Assembly: GCA_943370385.1 (NCBI GenBank)
Contig: CALRQT020000012.1
Location: forward strand, 38,536-102,535
Direction: 5' to 3'
DNA: 64,000 nucleotides
Origin: BAIKAL-G1 sp943370385
GTDB taxonomy: Bacteria > Cyanobacteriota > Cyanobacteriia > PCC-6307 > Cyanobiaceae
Positions 55,228-63,880 of the stretch are shown here, piece by piece. The notes under the pieces were generated by a model. That model saw nothing but the letters and a program-made list of their open reading frames with translations, did not search any database and was not told where the DNA came from. A program made the position numbers and the translations under genes. Each line of letters begins with the position of its first letter. Within the stretch, counting starts at the first letter, position 1.

Positions 55228-56742
55228 ATGGCACTGGTTCTTCTCCCCGGCCTGACCAATCTGATCGAGGACATCAGCGAAGAGAAGAAGCTGCCTCCCC
55301 AAGTCGTGGAGGCGGCCCTGCGCGAGGCCCTGCTCAAGGGCTACGAGCGCTACCGGCGCACCCTCTATCTGGGCATCAGCGAAGATCCTTTTGAGGAGGA
55401 TTACTTCAGCAACTTCGATGTGGCCCTCGACCTCGATGAAGAGGGCTATCGCGTGCTGGCCAGCAAGATCATTGTCGAAGAGGTCGAAAGCGAGGACCAC
55501 CAGATTGCCCTGGTCGAAGTGCAGCAGGTGGCAGAGGATGCCCAGGTGGGCGACACGGTTGTGCTCGATGTCACCCCTGAAAAAGACGACTTCGGCCGCA
55601 TGGCCGCCTCCACCACCAAGCAGGTGCTAGCCCAGAAACTGCGCGACCAGCAGCGCCGCATGATCCAGGAGGAGTTTGCCGACCTGGAGGATCCCGTGCT
55701 GACGGCCCGGGTGATCCGCTTTGAGCGCCAATCCGTGATCATGGGGGTAAGTTCGGGTCTCGGCCGGCCGGAGGTGGAGGCGGAACTGCCCCGCCGCGAC
55801 CAGCTGCCCAACGACAACTACCGGGCCAACGCCACCTTCAAGGTGTTCCTCAAGGAGGTGAGTGAGGTGGCGCGGCGCGGTCCCCAGCTGTTCATTTCCC
55901 GCTCTAACGCCGGCCTGGTGGTGTATCTATTCGAGAACGAAGTTCCCGAAATCCAGGAAGGCTCGGTGCGGATCGTGGCCGTGGCCCGCGAAGCCAATCC
56001 CCCCTCCCGCTCGGTCGGCCCCCGCACCAAGGTGGCCGTTGACAGCGTTGAGCGCGAAGTGGATCCGGTGGGGGCCTGCATCGGCGCCCGCGGCTCCCGC
56101 ATCCAGCAGGTGGTGAATGAGCTGCGCGGCGAAAAAATTGACGTGATCCGCTGGTCCCCCGACCCCGGCATGTACATCGCCAATTCCCTCAGCCCCGCCC
56201 GGGTTGACATGGTGCGGCTGGTGGATCCCGAGGGTCAGCACGCCCACGTGTTGGTCCCCCCCGACCAGCTCAGCCTGGCGATTGGGCGCGAGGGTCAGAA
56301 CGTGCGGCTGGCGGCCCGGCTTACTGGCTGGAAGCTGGACATCAAAAACAGCAGCGAATACGACCAGGCCAGCGAAGACGAGAAGGTGGCCGAACTGATT
56401 GCCCTGCGCCAAGAAGACGAGGCCCTTCAGGCCGAAGCCGAAGCCCGTCTGGCGGTGGAGCAGGCCGCCCGCGCCGAGGAGGATGCCCGCCTGCGCGAGC
56501 TCTATCCCCTGCCCGAGGATGACGAGGAGTACGCCGGCGATGGCTACACCTATCAAGGTTCTGGCGACCAAGCCGTCGCCGATGGGTCCCTCGAGCAAAC
56601 CGAAGCCGATGGCGACGGGGCCCCGATCGAAAGCGAAATCGCTGCAGAGTCCCCTGGCGAGGAGGCTGAAAGCGAGGCAGGGCCCGAGGCCGATCTCGCC
56701 GCTGCTGAGGACGGGGCACCAGACCTGGCGGGGGCCCGGTGA
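55228..56742 (+). CDS. nusA: Transcription termination/antitermination factor NusA
   Basis: 504 residues. The N-terminal RNAP-binding domain, S1 domain (about residues 130-200), and two KH domains (GACIGARGSRIQQVVNEL and AIGREGQNVRLAARL) are present. The C-terminal 130 residues are very acidic (Glu/Asp/Ala-rich) and probably disordered; they replace the AR repeats of E. coli NusA. The stop overlaps the ylxR start. Confidence 0.96.
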   Translation: MALVLLPGLTNLIEDISEEKKLPPQVVEAALREALLKGYERYRRTLYLGISEDPFEEDYFSNFDVALDLDEEGYRVLASKIIVEEVESEDHQIALVEVQQVAEDAQVGDTVVLDVTPEKDDFGRMAASTTKQVLAQKLRDQQRRMIQEEFADLEDPVLTARVIRFERQSVIMGVSSGLGRPEVEAELPRRDQLPNDNYRANATFKVFLKEVSEVARRGPQLFISRSNAGLVVYLFENEVPEIQEGSVRIVAVAREANPPSRSVGPRTKVAVDSVEREVDPVGACIGARGSRIQQVVNELRGEKIDVIRWSPDPGMYIANSLSPARVDMVRLVDPEGQHAHVLVPPDQLSLAIGREGQNVRLAARLTGWKLDIKNSSEYDQASEDEKVAELIALRQEDEALQAEAEARLAVEQAARAEEDARLRELYPLPEDDEEYAGDGYTYQGSGDQAVADGSLEQTEADGDGAPIESEIAAESPGEEAESEAGPEADLAAAEDGAPDLAGAR

Positions 56743-57041
56743 AGGGCAAGCCCGTCCTGAGGCGCTGTGTCACCTGCCGGGAGCTGCTGGATCGCCAGTT
56801 GCTCCTGCGGGTGATCCGCCTGCAAGACGGAAGCCTCGCCCTCGAGGTGGGGATGGGCCGCTCGGCCTACCTCTGTCCACGCCAGGAATGCCTGAGCGAA
56901 GCCAAACGCCGCCGCAAACTGCAACGGGCCCTGCGCTGCCAGGTTGCAGATTCCATCTACGCCGCCTTGGAAGGTCGGCTGCCCAGTGCCAGCCCTTCGG
57001 GCACTGGGACAACCAGCCCTTCGGGCTCTGAGGCAAGATGA
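56739..57041 (+). CDS. ylxR: YlxR family RNA-binding protein
   Basis: 100 residues from GTG overlapping the nusA stop by 4 nt. RRCVTCRELLDRQLLLRVIR and GRSAYLCPRQECLSEAKRRR match the YlxR/DUF448 fold, a small nucleic-acid binding protein that sits between nusA and infB in most bacteria. The Ser/Gly/Thr-rich tail (PSASPSGTGTTSPSGSEAR) derives from short repeats and is not part of the domain. Confidence 0.93.
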   Translation: MKGKPVLRRCVTCRELLDRQLLLRVIRLQDGSLALEVGMGRSAYLCPRQECLSEAKRRRKLQRALRCQVADSIYAALEGRLPSASPSGTGTTSPSGSEAR

Positions 57042-57104
57042 ATAGTGGTCTTACCGCGCGTAGGACCCGGCGGCACCTGTTGCCCCGACCGATTGGAGAC
57101 CTGA

Positions 57105-60100
57105 ATGACCAGCAGCGGCAAAGTCCGGATTTACGAGCTGTCCAGGGACCTGGGCCTGGAGAATAAGGACGTGCTCGAAGCCGCCGACAAGCTGTCGATT
57201 GCTGTCAAGAGCCACAGCAGCTCGATCAGCGATGACGAGGCCGCTGCCATCCGCGGTCTCATCAAGGGCAATGGCAAGCCTGCTGCTCAGGGCCCCGTCA
57301 CGCCCAGCGAACCCCCTAAGGCCATCCTTTCGTTGAAGAAAGCCCCGACCAGCGACAGTCCTGCGGCTCCCCCGGCAGCCGCTCCAGCCGCTGCGAGCGC
57401 GCCGGTGGCCCCCCTGAAGGCGCCGGTGGCGCCGCCAAGGCCCTCCGCCCCGCCCAAGCCCCCGGAAAGCCAGGCGTCGGCTCCCGTCGCCCCACCGGCC
57501 CGGCCAGCGGCTGGCTCCCCAGCCAAGCCACCGGCACCAGCGGCGCCCCCATCCCCCAAGCCCCCTGGGGCCAAACCGGAGGTGGTGGCCACCAAACCGG
57601 CCATGGCGGCCAAGCCCCCCGTGGCTGGCAAACCCGCCGTGCCGGCCAAGCCCGCTGCCCCGGCCAAGCCAGTGGTGATTGCCACCAAACCGGCCGTGGT
57701 CGCCAGCAAGCCAGCGGTGATCGCGGCCCAGCCCCCCGTTGGGGCCAGCAAGCCAGCCCCCGGAGCCGCCAAGCCTGCGGGCCCGGCCAAGCCCACCCTG
57801 ATCGCCACCAAACCCGCCGCTGCCGCCCCGGCCAAGGCCCCTGCCAAGCCCAAGGCCGACGCGCCCGCAGCACCGGCCCGGCCCGGCCAACCCCAGGCCC
57901 AGACGCTCGTCAGTCGCGGCCCGGCGCCCAGCCCCCGTAAACCGGAAACGCCGACCCCCCGCCCGGCCACCAGCCCCCGGCCCACGCCACCGGGTTCGAC
58001 GGCACCGGCGCCCAGGCCCAGTGGCCCGCCCGCCAGGCCCGCAGCCGGCCAGCCCCAGCGGCCCACCACCCCGGTCAGCCGTCCAGGTGCCGCTGGCGCC
58101 AAACCCCAACTGGTGGGCCGGCCCCAACCCGGCCAGCCAGGCCAGGCCAGCCCTAGCGGCGGCAGCCGGCCGGCGCCCCCCTCGGGGCGGCCCTCCTTGA
58201 GCCAGCGTCCCAGCCCCGGAGCGCCAGTGCGGCCGGGCGCTGCGCCACCGATTCGGGCCGGAGCCCCAATCCGTCCCGGCCAGCCCGGTAAACCAGGCAG
58301 TCCCCCGAGCCGGCCCGAGGGCATCCCCCTGGAATTGGTGGGCAAACCCATCCGCCGCGATGCGGCTGGCCCGGCGGGTGCCGGCGGCAACCGCCCCGCG
58401 CCTCCCGGTCCGATCCGCCCCGGCATGCCCCAGGGCATGCGCAAGCCCGTGGCCCCGGGCGAGCTGATGCAGCTGCAGAAGCCCGGTGCCCGTCCCATGG
58501 CTGCGCCGCCCCGCCGCCCCGGCGGCACCGCTGAAGCCGGCGGCACCGCCGATGCACCGGTGCGGCCCACCGCCACGCCGCCTTCGGCACCAAGGCGCCC
58601 TGGCTTCCGCACGCCCCAGCCGCCCGGCAGCACCAAAGCCAGGCGTCCCGACTGGGACGACAGCGCCAAGCTGGAGGCCCTACGCAGCCGCTCGCCCCAG
58701 AAACAGCGCCAGAAGGTGCACATCATCGGCGAAAACGATGATGCGCTCACCGCCGAAACCGGCGGGTTCGCTGGCGAACAGGAAGCCCTGGTGCTGCAGG
58801 CCAGCCTGGCGCGGCCGATGAAGCCGAAGCGGGGTCCCGTGGCGGCCGCCAAGCCGACGGCGGCCATGCGCAAGCGCAAGAAGGAAACCACCCGCCAGCG
58901 CCAGCGCCGCCGCGCCATGGAGCTGCGCGCCTCCCGCGAGGCCAAGCAGGTGCGGCCCGACATGCTGATCGTGCCTGAGGGCAACCTCACGGTTCAGGAG
59001 CTCGCCGACCGCCTGGGTGTGGAGAGCTCCGAGATCATCAAGAGCCTCTTCTTTAAGGGGATCATCGCCACGGTCACCCAAACCCTCGACCTCTCCACGA
59101 TCGAGACCGTCTCCGATGAGTTCGGCGTGCCCGTGCTCGAAGACGACGTCCAGGAGGCCGCTAAGAAGACGGTCGAGATGATCGAGGAGAGCGACCTCGC
59201 TCACCTGATCCGGCGTCCGCCCGTGGTCACCGTGATGGGCCACGTCGACCACGGCAAAACCAGCCTGCTTGACGCGATCCGCAAAACCCGCGTAGCCGCT
59301 GGTGAAGCCGGGGGCATCACCCAGCACATCGGCGCCTACCAGGTGGACATCCCCCACGCCGGGGAGAACCGCAAGATCACCTTCCTCGACACCCCGGGCC
59401 ACGAGGCCTTCACCGCCATGCGCGCCCGGGGCACCAAGGTCACCGACGTGGCCGTGCTGGTGGTGGCCGCCGATGACGGCGTGCGCCCCCAGACCCTGGA
59501 GGCGATCAGCCACGCCCGGGCCGCCGAGGTGCCGATCGTGGTGGCGATCAACAAGATCGACAAGGAAGGCGCCTCTGCAGAGAGGGTCAAACAGGAACTC
59601 TCTGGCCAGGGCCTGGTGGCCGAGGACTGGGGCGGCGATGTGGTGATGGTGCCGGTGAGCGCCGTCAAGGGGCTCAACATCGACAAGTTGCTGGAGATGA
59701 TCCTGCTAGTCACCGAAGTGGAGGACCTGCAGGCCAACCCCGGCCGGATGGCCAAGGGCACCGTGATCGAAGCCCACCTGGACAAGGCCAAGGGTCCGGT
59801 GGCCACGCTGCTGATCCAGAACGGCACCCTGCGGGCTGGCGATGTGGTGGCCGCCGGCCATGTGCTCGGCAAGGTCAAGGCGATGATGGACGACACCGGC
59901 AAACGGGTGAAGGAGTCGGGCCCCTCCTGTGCCGTGGAGGCCCTGGGCTTCAGCGAAGTGCCCACGGCCGGCGATGAATTTGAGGTCTACCCCGACGAGA
60001 AAACGGCCCGGGCCGTGGTGGGGGATCGGGCCACCGAAGCCCGCGCCACCCGCCTGGCCCAACAGATGGCCTCGCGCCGGGTCTCCCTGGCGTCCATGTC

Positions 60101-60740
60101 GGGGCAGGCCAGCGAAGGCCACCTCAAGGAGCTCAACCTCATCCTCAAGGCCGATGTGCAGGGCAGCGTCGAGGCCATCCTCGGCTCCCTGGAACAACTG
60201 CCCCAGGACGAGGTGCAGGTGCGGGTGCTGCTCTCCGCCCCGGGTGAGATCACCGAAACGGACGTGGATCTGGCCGCCGCCTCGGGCGCCGTGGTGGTGG
60301 GCTTCAACACCTCCATGGCCTCCGGGGCCCGGCGCGCCGCCGATGCCACCGGCGTCGATGTGCGCGACTACGACGTGATCTACAAGCTCCTGGAAGACAT
60401 CCAGATGGCCATGGAAGGCCTGCTGGAGCCAGAGCTGGTCGAGGAGATCCTGGGCGAAGCCGAGGTGCGGGCGATCTTCAACATCGGCAAGAGCGCCGTG
60501 GCCGGCTGCTATGTCACCAATGGCAAATTGCAGCGCAACTGCAAGGTGCGGGTGCATCGCGGCAAGGAGAAGGTGTTCGAAGGCGATCTCGATTCCCTGC
60601 GTCGCAACAAGGACGACGTCAAGGAAGTGGCCACCGGCTTCGAATGCGGCATCGGCTGCGATCGCTTCGCCAACTGGAAGGAAGGCGACCGGGTCGAGGC
60701 CTACAAGCTGGTCACCCAGCGCCGCACCCTCAGCAGCTGA
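57105..60740 (+). CDS. infB: Translation initiation factor IF-2
   Basis: 1211 residues, long for the family. An N-terminal IF2-N helix (KVRIYELSRDLGLENKDVLE) is followed by about 450 residues of Pro/Ala/Lys/Gly-rich low-complexity sequence, then a second IF2-N domain (about 625-680) and the GTPase domain with G1 GHVDHGKT at residues 712-719, DTPGHEAF, and NKID. The C-terminal IF2 domains are complete. It brings fMet-tRNA to the 30S subunit. GGAG precedes the ATG by 7 nt. Confidence 0.97.
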   Translation: MTSSGKVRIYELSRDLGLENKDVLEAADKLSIAVKSHSSSISDDEAAAIRGLIKGNGKPAAQGPVTPSEPPKAILSLKKAPTSDSPAAPPAAAPAAASAPVAPLKAPVAPPRPSAPPKPPESQASAPVAPPARPAAGSPAKPPAPAAPPSPKPPGAKPEVVATKPAMAAKPPVAGKPAVPAKPAAPAKPVVIATKPAVVASKPAVIAAQPPVGASKPAPGAAKPAGPAKPTLIATKPAAAAPAKAPAKPKADAPAAPARPGQPQAQTLVSRGPAPSPRKPETPTPRPATSPRPTPPGSTAPAPRPSGPPARPAAGQPQRPTTPVSRPGAAGAKPQLVGRPQPGQPGQASPSGGSRPAPPSGRPSLSQRPSPGAPVRPGAAPPIRAGAPIRPGQPGKPGSPPSRPEGIPLELVGKPIRRDAAGPAGAGGNRPAPPGPIRPGMPQGMRKPVAPGELMQLQKPGARPMAAPPRRPGGTAEAGGTADAPVRPTATPPSAPRRPGFRTPQPPGSTKARRPDWDDSAKLEALRSRSPQKQRQKVHIIGENDDALTAETGGFAGEQEALVLQASLARPMKPKRGPVAAAKPTAAMRKRKKETTRQRQRRRAMELRASREAKQVRPDMLIVPEGNLTVQELADRLGVESSEIIKSLFFKGIIATVTQTLDLSTIETVSDEFGVPVLEDDVQEAAKKTVEMIEESDLAHLIRRPPVVTVMGHVDHGKTSLLDAIRKTRVAAGEAGGITQHIGAYQVDIPHAGENRKITFLDTPGHEAFTAMRARGTKVTDVAVLVVAADDGVRPQTLEAISHARAAEVPIVVAINKIDKEGASAERVKQELSGQGLVAEDWGGDVVMVPVSAVKGLNIDKLLEMILLVTEVEDLQANPGRMAKGTVIEAHLDKAKGPVATLLIQNGTLRAGDVVAAGHVLGKVKAMMDDTGKRVKESGPSCAVEALGFSEVPTAGDEFEVYPDEKTARAVVGDRATEARATRLAQQMASRRVSLASMSGQASEGHLKELNLILKADVQGSVEAILGSLEQLPQDEVQVRVLLSAPGEITETDVDLAAASGAVVVGFNTSMASGARRAADATGVDVRDYDVIYKLLEDIQMAMEGLLEPELVEEILGEAEVRAIFNIGKSAVAGCYVTNGKLQRNCKVRVHRGKEKVFEGDLDSLRRNKDDVKEVATGFECGIGCDRFANWKEGDRVEAYKLVTQRRTLSS

Positions 60741-60742
60741 CC

Positions 60743-61570
60743 GTGACCAGCCTTCGGGGCGACTCCTCCAGCAGGGAACCCCTGCTTTGGGTCCAACTCC
60801 TGGGGCTGGCGGCCTGGCCCCTGGAGGCCCTTGGCCTGCTTGTGTTGCTGGCCGGCGGCGATCCCGGTCCCTTTCCCCTGGTGGAGCGCCTGTTCTGCTG
60901 GGGATTAGGGGCCTTGCTGCCGGCGTGTCTGTTTTGGCGCCTGCCGCCCGATCCCTGGTCCCTGGTGCTGGTGCAGGTGCCCCTGCGGGGCCGCCGCGAG
61001 CGGCAACGGCGCCTGAGTGCCCTGCCGTCCAGCCTCGGCCTACGGCTAGGGGCAGCGGCAGGCACCCTGCCCTTGCTGGCGTTGGTTTGGTGGGCCGATC
61101 GCCAGGGGGGCATCGCCTGGAGCCTCTCGCCCCTCGCCACCACGCCGCGGCTGGTGGTGCTGCTGATTTGCAGCCCCCTGCTGGCCCTGATGCTTTGGCA
61201 ATGGCACCAGCTTGTGCAAGCGATCTGGCTGCTGAGCCGCCCCCCCTCCCTGGTGGACGCCACCGTTCCCCTAGGGCTGGAGCAGGCCCAGGGCCAGCAC
61301 CTCAACCTGGGGCTACCCCTGCTTCTCCTGCCGCTCCTGGCCAGCCCGCCGGCAAGGGCTAATCAGCCTGTCGAGCAGCCCTTGCCAACACCCGAGGAGG
61401 TGCCAGCCCCGGCCCCGCCCCTAGAGCCCATTGCCTCAGCCCCCTCAGTCCCCTCAGTCGGGATCGAGACCACTGCCCCCGGCGAGCGGGCCCTTGCCAT
61501 CCCGATGGCGATCGACCAGCAACAGCCCCCCGAAGACGGCCAGGGCAGCGACCTGGATCAGCAGATCTGA
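60743..61570 (+). CDS. Low-complexity-tail membrane protein
   Basis: 275 residues from GTG, 2 nt after infB. Four hydrophobic segments are visible (about residues 14-36, 46-63, 90-107 and 130-152), followed by another hydrophobic stretch near 195-207 (LPLLLLPLLASPPARA) and a Pro/Ala/Glu/Gln-rich tail. The layout fits the 'low-complexity tail membrane protein' family described from picocyanobacteria. Function unknown. The last 117 nt overlap the DUF3493 gene on the opposite strand. Confidence 0.8.
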   Translation: MTSLRGDSSSREPLLWVQLLGLAAWPLEALGLLVLLAGGDPGPFPLVERLFCWGLGALLPACLFWRLPPDPWSLVLVQVPLRGRRERQRRLSALPSSLGLRLGAAAGTLPLLALVWWADRQGGIAWSLSPLATTPRLVVLLICSPLLALMLWQWHQLVQAIWLLSRPPSLVDATVPLGLEQAQGQHLNLGLPLLLLPLLASPPARANQPVEQPLPTPEEVPAPAPPLEPIASAPSVPSVGIETTAPGERALAIPMAIDQQQPPEDGQGSDLDQQI

Positions 61571-61747
61571 ACCGGGCACCTCAGCGCCACTTGAGGCGCG
61601 CATCGCCATCGTGGCCAGGCCGATGGCTGCGGAGGCACTGAGGGCTAACCACAGGGCCCGGCGCAGGCTTCGCCAGGGGGTACGGGCTTCCTGCAGCAAC
61701 TTGGCCCGCAGGGCCGGATCCAGGGGCTCGGACGATCGGGGAGCCAT
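61454..61747 (-). CDS. DUF3493 family membrane protein
   Basis: 97 residues from the ATG giving MAPRSSEPLDPALRAKLL. A basic amphipathic helix (RAKLLQEARTPWRSLRRALW) leads into two transmembrane helices (about residues 31-51 and 64-80). This matches DUF3493, a cyanobacterial and plastid family that includes PSII-accumulation factors of the LPA1/REP27 type. Its 3' third is antisense to the tail of the convergent gene. Confidence 0.8.
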   Translation of the reverse strand: MAPRSSEPLDPALRAKLLQEARTPWRSLRRALWLALSASAAIGLATMAMRASSGAEVPGSDLLIQVAALAVFGGLLLVDRHRDGKGPLAGGSGLDPD

Positions 61748-61790
61748 GCAAGGACCGGAGGTTCGCACCGAATGCTAATTTGCTGGAGAT

Positions 61791-61862
<72 letters not shown>

Positions 61863-62189
61863 TTCGAAACAGGCAAAAACTTTTGGATTGGAGCCGACGC
61901 AATCGATAGCCGATTGACTAGGGCTTGATTGAGATTAATTAGTCAGCCAAAGGATCCCTAGCCAAGGTTTGCTGGATCACCCCTAGGTTTCCTGGGTTGT
62001 TAACAAGCAACCAACCCAAGATTTGATCGGTGATGGCGACCTTGGCGGCACCAGGTGCGTCGCCTCGACCCCATGTCCCCCCGCCAGGTCCGCTTCAGCC
62101 GCGAGCCTGGCCCCAGGCGGTGCCGGAAGCATGACCGGGGCCGGGGCAATGTTCATCTAGTACGCCTCCAGCCCCAAAACCCAGGCAAA
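61863..62189. other. Spacer between tRNA-Thr and the cobalamin riboswitch
   Basis: About 330 nt with no credible gene. The first half is noticeably AT-rich and contains an imperfect hairpin (TGGGTT / AACCCA) around 61992-62018. It probably carries the promoter of the riboswitch-controlled gene, but I cannot place the hexamers. Confidence 0.5.
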
Positions 62190-62325
62190 CTGGGGCGGAA
62201 CGGTTTTTCAGGGTCATCCTGGAAAGGCAACGAGGAAAGTCCGGTGCAAGTCCGGCGCTGTCCCGCAGCTGTGAAGGGGCCCTGCCCCCAGCCAGAACGC
62301 TCGCCGCTCCAACTCCCCTCAACCC
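62190..62325 (+). promoter_or_regulatory. Cobalamin riboswitch
   Basis: The conserved core of the B12 aptamer is visible: GAGGAAAGTCCGGTGCAAGTC at 62232-62252, the CGCTGTCCCGCAGCTGTGA segment after it, and a CCAGCCAGAACGC-type closing strand at about 62288-62300. It ends about 20-50 nt before the ATG of the HupE-type gene, which suggests control of translation or of termination in the leader. Exact edges are approximate. Confidence 0.9.
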
Positions 62326-62346
62326 CGGCGTGGACCGGGATCGTCG

Positions 62347-62982
62347 ATGAACGCCCCACTCCGCACCAGCGTCCGCACCAGCCGTTTGCCCCTCCGGGGC
62401 TTGGCCCCCCTGGTGGCCATCGCTGCCTTGGCGGTTGTCGTCTCCGGCCAACCGGCCGCCGCCCATGGCATCTCTGGCGGTGGCGTAGGCAGCGGCTTCC
62501 TCCATCCCCTGCTGGGCAGTGACCACCTGCTGCTGCTGCTTGGCGTCGGCGCCGCTGCCGCCAGCCTCTCCGCCCAACTGCTGCTCTGGGGCCTGGCCGG
62601 AGCCCTGGTCGGTGGGGTGTACGGCGCCCTGGGCGGCGGCCTGCCCGCAGCCGAAGTATTGGCTGCTTTAGCGATCTCGGCCGTGGCCGCCCTGGTGCTG
62701 CGCCGCCAGAACCCCCCTACCACCGGCGCCAACCCAGGCCTGGGGCTTGCCGGCAGCGTGATTGCAACGGCTGTGGCCATCCATGCCATGCTCCACGGCC
62801 AGGCCGTTCCCGCCGAATTCGCTGCCAGCAGCTGGTGGCTCGGAGCCCTCGCCGCCTCGACCCTGGTGGCCGGTGGCAGCTACCTGGTGCTGCGTCAGCA
62901 AGCGGCGATCTGGAGCCAGCGGCTAGCCCTTGGCCTAGCCCTCGCGGGCGGCCTGCTGGCCTTCGCCCCCGTGCTGGGCTGA
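62347..62982 (+). CDS. hupE: HupE/UreJ-type transporter, probable cobalt uptake
   Basis: 211 residues. A signal peptide (about residues 18-38, ending near AAAHG) is followed by the HupE/UreJ signature HGISGGGVGSGFLHPLLGSDHLL, then five to six transmembrane helices. The first His after the cleavage site and HPLLGSDH are likely metal ligands. HupE/UreJ proteins carry nickel or cobalt; the cobalamin riboswitch in front supports cobalt, as proposed for B12-regulated HupE in cyanobacteria. A terminator follows at 63041. Confidence 0.87.
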   Translation: MNAPLRTSVRTSRLPLRGLAPLVAIAALAVVVSGQPAAAHGISGGGVGSGFLHPLLGSDHLLLLLGVGAAAASLSAQLLLWGLAGALVGGVYGALGGGLPAAEVLAALAISAVAALVLRRQNPPTTGANPGLGLAGSVIATAVAIHAMLHGQAVPAEFAASSWWLGALAASTLVAGGSYLVLRQQAAIWSQRLALGLALAGGLLAFAPVLG

Positions 62983-63040
62983 TCCAGGCGGCGAAGGGCA
63001 GGAGGCCCGGAAGGCCCTCTTCCTCCAACTCCGCCAACCT

Positions 63041-63075
63041 GCCCAGGCTCCCTTCTCAGGGGATCTGGGCTTTTT
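63041..63075 (+). terminator. Intrinsic terminator after hupE
   Basis: GCCCAG / CTGGGC form the outer stem, TCCC / GGGA continue it inside, and TTTTT follows. It ends 59 nt after the hupE stop. Confidence 0.75.
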
Positions 63076-63234
63076 GCTAGGCAGCCATCCGCCCCAGATC
63101 TGCCGATGCCCCCCGAAGGGCTAGGGCCAACCCAGGCCGATACCTCACCAATCGGGCCTCTAGCAGCCGGATCCAGGCCCAGCTCCGGGTCAACGATCAC
63201 TGTCGGCCCAGCAACAGGCCTGCATGCTGGGGGC

Positions 63235-63783
63235 ATGGAACACGTCCCCCAGCCCCAACCATCGCTTCTGCCAGACGCGGAGGCCGTCCTTGAGCTGGAA
63301 CGGCGCTGCCGCTACCTCGGCACGGGCCTAGACGCCGAACGGCTGCTTGGCCCTTGGCAGCTCGTGCAAACCTGGGCCAAGGGCCAGAACCAGCCCGCCG
63401 CCGCCAGCTCCTGGCTGCTGCGCACCTTGGCGGCCCAATTACGGATCACCGCGGGCCCAAGCCCGGGCCAGCTGCGGCTGGCCAATCGCGTCAGCCTCGG
63501 TGCCTTCAGCCTCGAGTTCAGCGGCCAGGGCCAACTCAAGGGGCGCCGCCCCCTGCTGGTGTTCTGGTTTGACCGGCTGCAGCTCAAGTTGGGCAGCATC
63601 GCCCTGGTGGATCGGGCCATCAGCAAACCCGAAATGACCAAGCTCCCCTTCTTTGCCCTGATTGCCCGGGGACAAGAAGCGGACGGGGAGGGATTGGCGG
63701 CCCGGCAGTGGCTGGCGGCGCGGGGTCGCGGGGGCGGTTTAGCCCTGTGGTGCCTGCCAGCCCCTGCTCCTCAAGCTCCCTAA
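63235..63783 (+). CDS. Conserved protein, possibly PAP/fibrillin-like
   Basis: 182 residues from ATG at 63235; an in-frame ATG at 63106 would add a low-complexity leader. A helix (residues 12-40) is followed by LLGPWQLVQTW and a series of beta strands (LRLANRVSLGAFSLEFSGQG, RPLLVFWFDRLQLKLGSIAL), a pattern that recalls plastid lipid-associated PAP/fibrillin proteins. I am not certain of the family. The C-terminus is Pro/Ala-rich. It converges on psbA. Confidence 0.6.
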   Translation: MEHVPQPQPSLLPDAEAVLELERRCRYLGTGLDAERLLGPWQLVQTWAKGQNQPAAASSWLLRTLAAQLRITAGPSPGQLRLANRVSLGAFSLEFSGQGQLKGRRPLLVFWFDRLQLKLGSIALVDRAISKPEMTKLPFFALIARGQEADGEGLAARQWLAARGRGGGLALWCLPAPAPQAP

Positions 63784-63814
63784 CCCAAGTAGGCCTGAGC
63801 AAGGCCAAGCCATG

Positions 63815-63844
63815 AAAAAGCCCCCTCTTTGCAGAGGGGGCTTT
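63815..63844 (-). terminator. Terminator of psbA
   Basis: An 11-bp stem (AAAGCCCCCTC / GAGGGGGCTTT) with a 6-nt loop. On the minus strand it continues into TTTTTC, so it ends psbA. It may also stop the convergent gene on the plus strand. Confidence 0.9.
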
Positions 63845-63880
63845 GGATCAACTCAGGCCCTCAGGCCAGGAGGTGATGGA

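Noticed and set aside
57287..58990. A 567-codon Gly/Ala-rich frame on the minus strand, possibly a PE-PGRS-like protein.
   Set aside because: It is the shadow of the Pro/Ala/Lys-rich arm of IF-2; low-complexity codons read backwards give Gly/Leu/Ala.
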